Shown here: positions 7,619 to 11,178 of the stretch, in pieces
Numbering within the stretch: position 1 is the stretch's first letter
Layout: each line of letters begins with the position of its first letter
From: CALBPI01 sp039033695
Lineage (GTDB): Bacteria; Pseudomonadota; Gammaproteobacteria; Steroidobacterales; Woeseiaceae
DNA: 11,178 nucleotides
NCBI GenBank assembly: GCA_039033695.1
Contig: JBCCCC010000110.1
Coordinates: forward strand, 1 to 11,178
Reading direction: 5' to 3'
The notes under the pieces: model-generated
Told to the model about the DNA's origin: nothing
What the model saw: the letters and a program-made list of their open reading frames with translations, nothing else
Database searches by the model: none
Made by a program: the position numbers and the translations under genes

Positions 7619-7687
7619 ATTTAGATGCCGCTGGCCGAGGTCAGGCTGGCGCATAGTGCCTTATATAGCGCGCATAGTCATCTAAAT
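7619..7687. repeat. Long-spaced inverted repeat enclosing a 21-bp-phased direct repeat
   Basis: ATTTAGATG at 7619-7627 and its exact reverse complement CATCTAAAT at 7679-7687 flank 51 bases. Inside, GCGCATAGT occurs at 7649-7657 and again at 7670-7678, so equivalent bases are 21 bp apart, two helical turns. TTATATAG lies between the two direct copies. The arrangement upstream of trxA suggests paired protein sites on one face of the DNA, but no regulator is identified. Confidence 0.45.
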
Positions 7688-7764
7688 ACCGTATTAACGG
7701 CGCTGATCGTGATGCGATGGCTTTCAAATACCAATACTTTTCAATTCTTTTGTGAACTTTACCT

Positions 7765-7769
7765 AGGGG
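7765..7769 (+). promoter_or_regulatory. Ribosome binding site for the trxA TTG start
   Basis: AGGGG lies seven bases before TTG at 7777. An in-frame TGA at 7753-7755 rules out any start further upstream, and the next in-frame ATG is inside the thioredoxin fold. The site therefore fixes the TTG start. Confidence 0.7.
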
Positions 7770-7776
7770 TAGTCCG

Positions 7777-8103
7777 TTGAGCGACAAGATTCTGCAAACC
7801 TCCGATGCAACCTTTGCCAGTGATGTACTGGAATCCGATATTCCTGTCCTGCTGGATTTTTGGGCCGAGTGGTGTGGTCCCTGCAAAATGATTGCGCCAT
7901 TGCTAGATGCGGCTGCTGATGACTATGCCGGCCGCGTCAAAATCGTAAAACTGAACATTGACGAAAACCCCAATACCCCACCGAAATACGGCATCCGCAG
8001 CATCCCAACGCTGATGCTGTTCAAGGGCGGCAGTGTGCATGCCCAAAAACTAGGCGCGATGTCCAAGTCCGCGCTTACCGAATTCCTAGATGGCAACCTG
8101 TGA
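7777..8103 (+). CDS. trxA: Thioredoxin 1 (TrxA)
   Basis: This is a cytosolic disulfide reductant that passes electrons from thioredoxin reductase to ribonucleotide reductase, PAPS reductase and other proteins. The 108-residue product matches E. coli TrxA closely, with the redox site WCGPCK at 32-37, the buried DFWAEW strand before it and the cis-proline loop SIPTL around Pro77. The N terminus MSDKI matches E. coli when TTG at 7777 is taken as the start. This is supported by a strong AGGGG site seven bases upstream and an in-frame stop just before that. The TGA stop shares bases with the GTG proposed as the start of rho, so the two genes are probably co-transcribed and coupled. The E. coli layout has the small leader ORF rhoL between them; here there is no space for it. 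Confidence 0.97.
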   Translation: MSDKILQTSDATFASDVLESDIPVLLDFWAEWCGPCKMIAPLLDAAADDYAGRVKIVKLNIDENPNTPPKYGIRSIPTLMLFKGGSVHAQKLGAMSKSALTEFLDGNL

Positions 8104-9554
8104 GAGAGTCGTTGACTACTACACCAACCCAGAGCCGGGGCCGATCGCAACAGCGCGGCAGCAACTCCGGCGGCAACAAGAAAAAGTCGCGCCGCAAACC
8201 GTCGCGAAAACGCAATAATCACGGCGACTTGCCGATTGATGATGGCGGCGGTCTTGAGATCATCCCACCCGAAGAGCTTGAGCAAAGCAAAGGTGCGATG
8301 AACCTGACCGAGCTGAAGACACGTCCCGCCGCCAAGCTTGTTGAGCTTGGTGAGTCGATGGGCCTTGAGAATCTCGCTCGCTCGCGTAAGCAGGACATCA
8401 TTTTTGCGGTGCTCAAAGCGCACGCGCAAAACGGCGAGAACATATACGGCGACGGCGTGCTGGAGATTTTGCAGGATGGCTTTGGCTTCTTGCGCTCATC
8501 CGACAGCTCTTATATGGCCGGGCCCGATGACATCTACGTCTCGCCCAGCCAGATTCGCCGCTTCAACCTGCGTACCGGCGATACGGTATCCGGCCTGATC
8601 CGACCGCCGAAAGACGGCGAACGCTATTTCGCGCTGCTCAAAGTTGGCCAAATCAACTTTGAACCGCCAGAGAATACGCGCAGCAAAGTGCTGTTTGAGA
8701 ACCTGACGCCGTTATTTCCCCGCGAACGCCTGAAACTTGAGCAGGGTAACGGCAGTAAGGAAGACCTGACCGCGCGCATCATCGATTTAGTGGCGCCAAT
8801 CGGCAAGGGCCAGCGAGGCTTGATCGTATCGCCGCCGAAAGCCGGTAAGACGATGCTGCTGCAAAATATTGCGTCCGCGATTGTCGCCAATCAGCCCGAA
8901 TGCGACCTGATCGTGTTACTGATTGACGAGCGACCAGAAGAGGTGACCGAGATGCAGCGCACCGTGCGCGGTGAGGTTGTCTCGTCAACGTTTGATGAGC
9001 CTGCCAGCCGTCACGTTCAGGTCGCCGAGATGGTTATCGAGAAGGCCAAGCGACTGGTCGAGCACAAGCGCGACGTGATCATTCTGCTGGACTCAATCAC
9101 ACGCCTGGCGCGCGCCTACAACACCGTCGTGCCTTCGTCCGGTAAGGTGTTAACCGGTGGTGTTGATGCCAACGCGTTGCATCGTCCGAAGCGCTTTTTC
9201 GGCGCTGCGCGAAATGTGGAGGAGGGCGGTAGCCTTACGATTCTCGCGACAGCGTTGGTCGACACCGGTTCCAAGATGGACGAAGTGATCTATGAGGAAT
9301 TCAAAGGCACGGGCAACATGGAGATCCACCTTGATCGCCGTGTCGCTGAAAAACGCGTCTATCCGGCGATTAACATTAATCGTTCGGGTACCCGCAAGGA
9401 AGATTTGCTGACGGATCCCGATGAGCTACAGAAAATGTGGGTGTTGCGCAAAGTACTGCACCCGATGGACGAGCTTGCCGCGGTTGAGTTCCTGCTGAAC
9501 AAGATGCAGGACACGAAGACCAATTCCATGTTCTTTGACGCGATGAAGCGCTAG
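8100..9554 (+). CDS. rho: Transcription termination factor Rho, with an N-terminal extension
   Basis: Rho is a hexameric RNA-dependent ATPase and helicase that ends transcription at rut sites. From the GTG at 8100 the product is 484 residues. From residue 67 (MNLTELK, ATG at 8298) it matches E. coli Rho (419) end to end: the OB-fold RNA site with GFGFLR at 127-132, Walker A PPKAGKT at 245-251, Walker B VIILLDS at 326-332, the Q-loop LTGGVDANAL at 351-360 and the R-loop GTGNMEIH at 403-410. The first 66 residues are extra: 12 Lys/Arg in residues 11-40 with Ser, Asn and Gly, then an acidic stretch. Similar disordered inserts or extensions occur in Rho of other bacteria. ATG 8298 has its own AAGG site, so a short form is possible. 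The GTG overlaps the trxA stop. moeA converges 27 bases downstream. Confidence 0.95.
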   Translation: MRESLTTTPTQSRGRSQQRGSNSGGNKKKSRRKPSRKRNNHGDLPIDDGGGLEIIPPEELEQSKGAMNLTELKTRPAAKLVELGESMGLENLARSRKQDIIFAVLKAHAQNGENIYGDGVLEILQDGFGFLRSSDSSYMAGPDDIYVSPSQIRRFNLRTGDTVSGLIRPPKDGERYFALLKVGQINFEPPENTRSKVLFENLTPLFPRERLKLEQGNGSKEDLTARIIDLVAPIGKGQRGLIVSPPKAGKTMLLQNIASAIVANQPECDLIVLLIDERPEEVTEMQRTVRGEVVSSTFDEPASRHVQVAEMVIEKAKRLVEHKRDVIILLDSITRLARAYNTVVPSSGKVLTGGVDANALHRPKRFFGAARNVEEGGSLTILATALVDTGSKMDEVIYEEFKGTGNMEIHLDRRVAEKRVYPAININRSGTRKEDLLTDPDELQKMWVLRKVLHPMDELAAVEFLLNKMQDTKTNSMFFDAMKR

Positions 9555-9579
9555 CGGGTCGTTCGGGCCAGCCAGAATT

Positions 9580-9595
9580 GCTCAGCCTGTTGAGC
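9580..9595. repeat. Small inverted repeat at the moeA stop, downstream of rho
   Basis: GCTCA, six bases, TGAGC: a five-pair stem (six with a G-U pair) covering the moeA stop codon, 25 bases after the rho stop. No T-run follows in either direction, so it is at best a weak 3'-end structure and not a clear intrinsic terminator. Confidence 0.35.
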
Positions 9596-10799
9596 CGTGC
9601 CACCAGTAAAGTGGATATGATTCGCCGGCCGCAAAATCGTCTTTTGCGGCCGGTAACTCCACAAAGCCAGAGCTACCACCAAGCGCACTAAAGTCACCGG
9701 ACGTATTGGTTGTCACGGGTGTCGCCCATAATTGGCCGTCATCGTCTGGACGAACAACCACTGGCACGAGTGCGGTCAATTTCGGCTTGAACTGCCAGTC
9801 GGCGGCGAGTCTGGCTGTCGGCTTTCGACCCACATCGCGGCCGCCTGCCACGTGCAGCGCATCAACGACGTATCGGCGAAAGCACGCTAACGTTGATACT
9901 GGGTTGCCTGGCAGCGCAAACACCAGTTGCGAGCGCCGGCCCGTACCAAACCACATTGGTTTGCCAGGTCGCTGCGCCACCCGGTGAAAGTGCTTCTCAA
10001 CACCGAGTTCTGTCAGCACAGACGGTACATGATCCGCCTGGCCCTTGGAGACACCGCCTGACAGAATCAGTACGTCGTTATCGGTCAGCAGCTCGCCGAG
10101 CCGAACCTCGAGTTGCGCCGGCTCATCGGTCAAATGATGCAACGTCGCAGCTGAATAACCCGCCAATGCGAGCGCGCCTACCAACGCTGGGCCGTTGGAT
10201 AGCCTGATTTGATGATCGGCGATTGGTCGTCCGGCGGGCACCAGCTCATTGCCGGTAGCAATGACCGCAATACGCGGCGCACGCGCCACGCGAACCCGCT
10301 CAAGACCTGCCGATGCAATGATGGCCAGCTCCGCGCCGCCAATGATCATACCGGGTTCGAGCAGTACCGCGCCCGTCTCATGGTCTGACCCGCGGCGATG
10401 AATGAACTGGCCAGACTCGGGCACATAGCCCGGCTCGAGGACCAACTGGCGCTGGCCCGCTGACGCTTCAACTCGGTAGCGCTCGACCGGCACAATGGTG
10501 TTCGCCGTATCGCCTAACGCTGCACCGGTCATGATTTCGATCGCATTGTCGCGATCCGCTAGCGCGAGCGGTGGGTCACCGGCAAATTGCACACCCTCGA
10601 TAGGTCGCGTACTGGTGGTCGGGGGCCAACATAACGCCGCGCCGTCCATCGTGACCCGATCAAACGGCGGTTGATCGCGTTCTGCGCGTACTTGTTGTAC
10701 CAGCGTGCGACCGACCGCGGCACTCAGGGGTACATGCTCGTCCGGCAGTCTGGTGATGTTGGCGGCGATAATCTCGCACGCCTCGGCAACGCTAATCAT
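9582..10799 (-). CDS. moeA: Molybdopterin molybdenumtransferase MoeA (divergent form)
   Basis: MoeA inserts molybdate into adenylated molybdopterin to form the molybdenum cofactor. The 405-residue product (E. coli 411) starts MISVAEA and shows IMTGA at 89-93, TGNELV at 182-187, SGGVSKGQADHV at 247-258, PGKP at 278-281 and LPGNP at 296-300. The usual SAMDGYA motif is replaced by VTMDGAA, and the whole stretch reads FDRVTMDGAA (46-55). This is a variant I associate with a separate MoeA subgroup, with the MDG core kept. I chose ATG 10799 over an upstream TTG at 10838 because the added 13 residues lack family character and lie within purD. It overlaps the purD stop by eight bases, so the two are probably co-transcribed. 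No moa or mob gene is in view. It converges on rho. Confidence 0.9.
   Translation of the reverse strand: MISVAEACEIIAANITRLPDEHVPLSAAVGRTLVQQVRAERDQPPFDRVTMDGAALCWPPTTSTRPIEGVQFAGDPPLALADRDNAIEIMTGAALGDTANTIVPVERYRVEASAGQRQLVLEPGYVPESGQFIHRRGSDHETGAVLLEPGMIIGGAELAIIASAGLERVRVARAPRIAVIATGNELVPAGRPIADHQIRLSNGPALVGALALAGYSAATLHHLTDEPAQLEVRLGELLTDNDVLILSGGVSKGQADHVPSVLTELGVEKHFHRVAQRPGKPMWFGTGRRSQLVFALPGNPVSTLACFRRYVVDALHVAGGRDVGRKPTARLAADWQFKPKLTALVPVVVRPDDDGQLWATPVTTNTSGDFSALGGSSGFVELPAAKDDFAAGESYPLYWWHGSTG
9625..9653. repeat. Perfect 12-bp inverted repeat within the 3' end of moeA
   Basis: CCGGCCGCAAAA, five-base loop TCGTC, TTTTGCGGCCGG. All twelve pairs are perfect. It lies inside moeA, encoding PAAKDDFAAG near the C terminus, and begins 71 bases after the rho stop. 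No T-run follows the stem on either strand, so it is not a standard intrinsic terminator. In rho readthrough transcripts it would form a strong 3' stem-loop. Confidence 0.8.
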
Positions 10800-11178
10800 C
10801 GTCTGGTTGCAATTCGCGACGGATGGCGCGGTAGCCAATGTCAGGCCTGAAGAAACGACCTTCCCAGTGGATCTTGTCTGCCGCTTGATAGGCCTTGTCT
10901 GCCGCGTCGCGGACGTTGTCGCCTAATGCGGTGACGCACAAGACGCGCCCGCTGTTGCTGACAACGCGTCCGTTGACGGTCTTGGTGCCCGCATGGAACA
11001 CGGTGACATCATCGCCCAGGTCTGCGTCCAACCCGTCGATGATCGCGCCAGTGTCATAGCTGCCCGGATAGCCGCCTGCTGCCAGCACAATCCCGAGCGC
11101 CGCACGTTTATCCCATTCGACATCCACCTCATGCAATGTGCCTGTAAGTGCGGCCTCGCACAATACGGTGAGATCGCT
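10792..11178 (-). CDS. purD: Phosphoribosylamine-glycine ligase PurD (5' part outside window)
   Basis: PurD (GAR synthetase) joins glycine to phosphoribosylamine with ATP, the second step of purine synthesis. Only the last 128 residues are in the window; E. coli PurD has about 429. The frame is open to the right edge, beginning SDLTVLCEAAL, so the gene continues beyond it. The segment covers the end of the ATP-grasp domain and the C-terminal domain: TGTLHEVDVEWDKRAA, then AAGGYPGSYDTG, VFHAGT, GRVLCVTALG and IHWEGRFFRPDIGYRAI, all close to the E. coli protein. The stop codon overlaps the start of moeA by eight bases on the same strand, implying co-transcription. The call is secure despite truncation. 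Confidence 0.96.
   Translation of the reverse strand, partial: SDLTVLCEAALTGTLHEVDVEWDKRAALGIVLAAGGYPGSYDTGAIIDGLDADLGDDVTVFHAGTKTVNGRVVSNSGRVLCVTALGDNVRDAADKAYQAADKIHWEGRFFRPDIGYRAIRRELQPDDD

Larger units (their letters stand above)
7451..7776. other. Intergenic region between divergent rhlB and trxA
   Basis: This 326-bp stretch has no credible gene and is visibly more AT-rich than its flanks. It holds a candidate extended -10 for rhlB (7487-7495), a near-perfect 14-bp palindrome (7543-7556), a 9-bp inverted repeat with 51 bases between its arms (7619-7627 and 7679-7687), and a 9-bp direct repeat 21 bases apart (7649-7657 and 7670-7678). It must contain promoters for both genes. I could not locate a convincing trxA promoter. 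Confidence 0.75.

Noticed and set aside
7641..7886. 81-residue minus-strand open frame overlapping the start of trxA
   Set aside because: It covers the conserved trxA N-terminal codons on the opposite strand, has no recognisable family character and no good ribosome site; it is a shadow of trxA.
10800..10838. Upstream TTG extension of moeA by 13 residues
   Set aside because: The added residues have no MoeA character and lie within purD; MISVAEA from ATG 10799 is the usual MoeA beginning.

Overview
This window reads as core chromosome of a gammaproteobacterium outside the enteric group. The evidence is a full-length PlsB acyltransferase, a YrfG-type nucleotidase, and above all the rhlB / trxA / rho block, which has the same order and orientation as in E. 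coli. The proteins match enteric homologues closely along their length. I see no mobile element, CRISPR array, tRNA, rRNA, phage gene or defence system. I could not assign a genus.

Layout. Positions 1-747 (minus) hold most of otsB, trehalose-6-phosphate phosphatase, with its C-terminal end cut by the window edge. After a 179-bp divergent gap, plsB (927-3449, plus) and trhO (3457-4407, plus) form a tight pair for the first step of phospholipid synthesis and for tRNA U34 hydroxylation. Converging on them is a minus-strand pair: cysQ (4629-5435) followed by a small DUF465/YdcH-like coiled-coil protein (4385-4612), whose last 23 bp overlap trhO. yrfG (5526-6179, plus) is divergent from cysQ. Its stop overlaps that of rhlB (6176-7450, minus) by 4 bp. 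A 326-bp intergenic region with several repeats separates rhlB from trxA (7777-8103, plus). trxA shares its stop with the start of rho (8100-9554, plus). Minus-strand moeA (9582-10799) converges on rho and is preceded by purD (10792-11178, 5' part outside the window), with an 8-bp overlap.

How the genes relate. rhlB, trxA and rho are an old linkage group concerned with RNA decay, redox balance and transcription termination. cysQ and yrfG are both nucleotide-phosphate phosphatases. The remaining genes are housekeeping genes with no shared pathway. All three convergent gene pairs overlap or nearly touch at their 3' ends, and I found no hairpin with a U-tract at any of them.

No previously undescribed system is evident. 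The points most worth a second look are a 66-residue basic-then-acidic N-terminal extension on Rho that begins inside the trxA stop codon; a perfect 12-bp inverted repeat inside the 3' end of moeA downstream of rho; a perfect 8-bp hairpin in the plsB leader; repeats upstream of trxA; and a MoeA whose substrate-site motif differs from the usual form. Several genes (otsB, trxA, and rho in its long form) start with TTG or GTG, so ATG-only gene calling would shorten or miss them.
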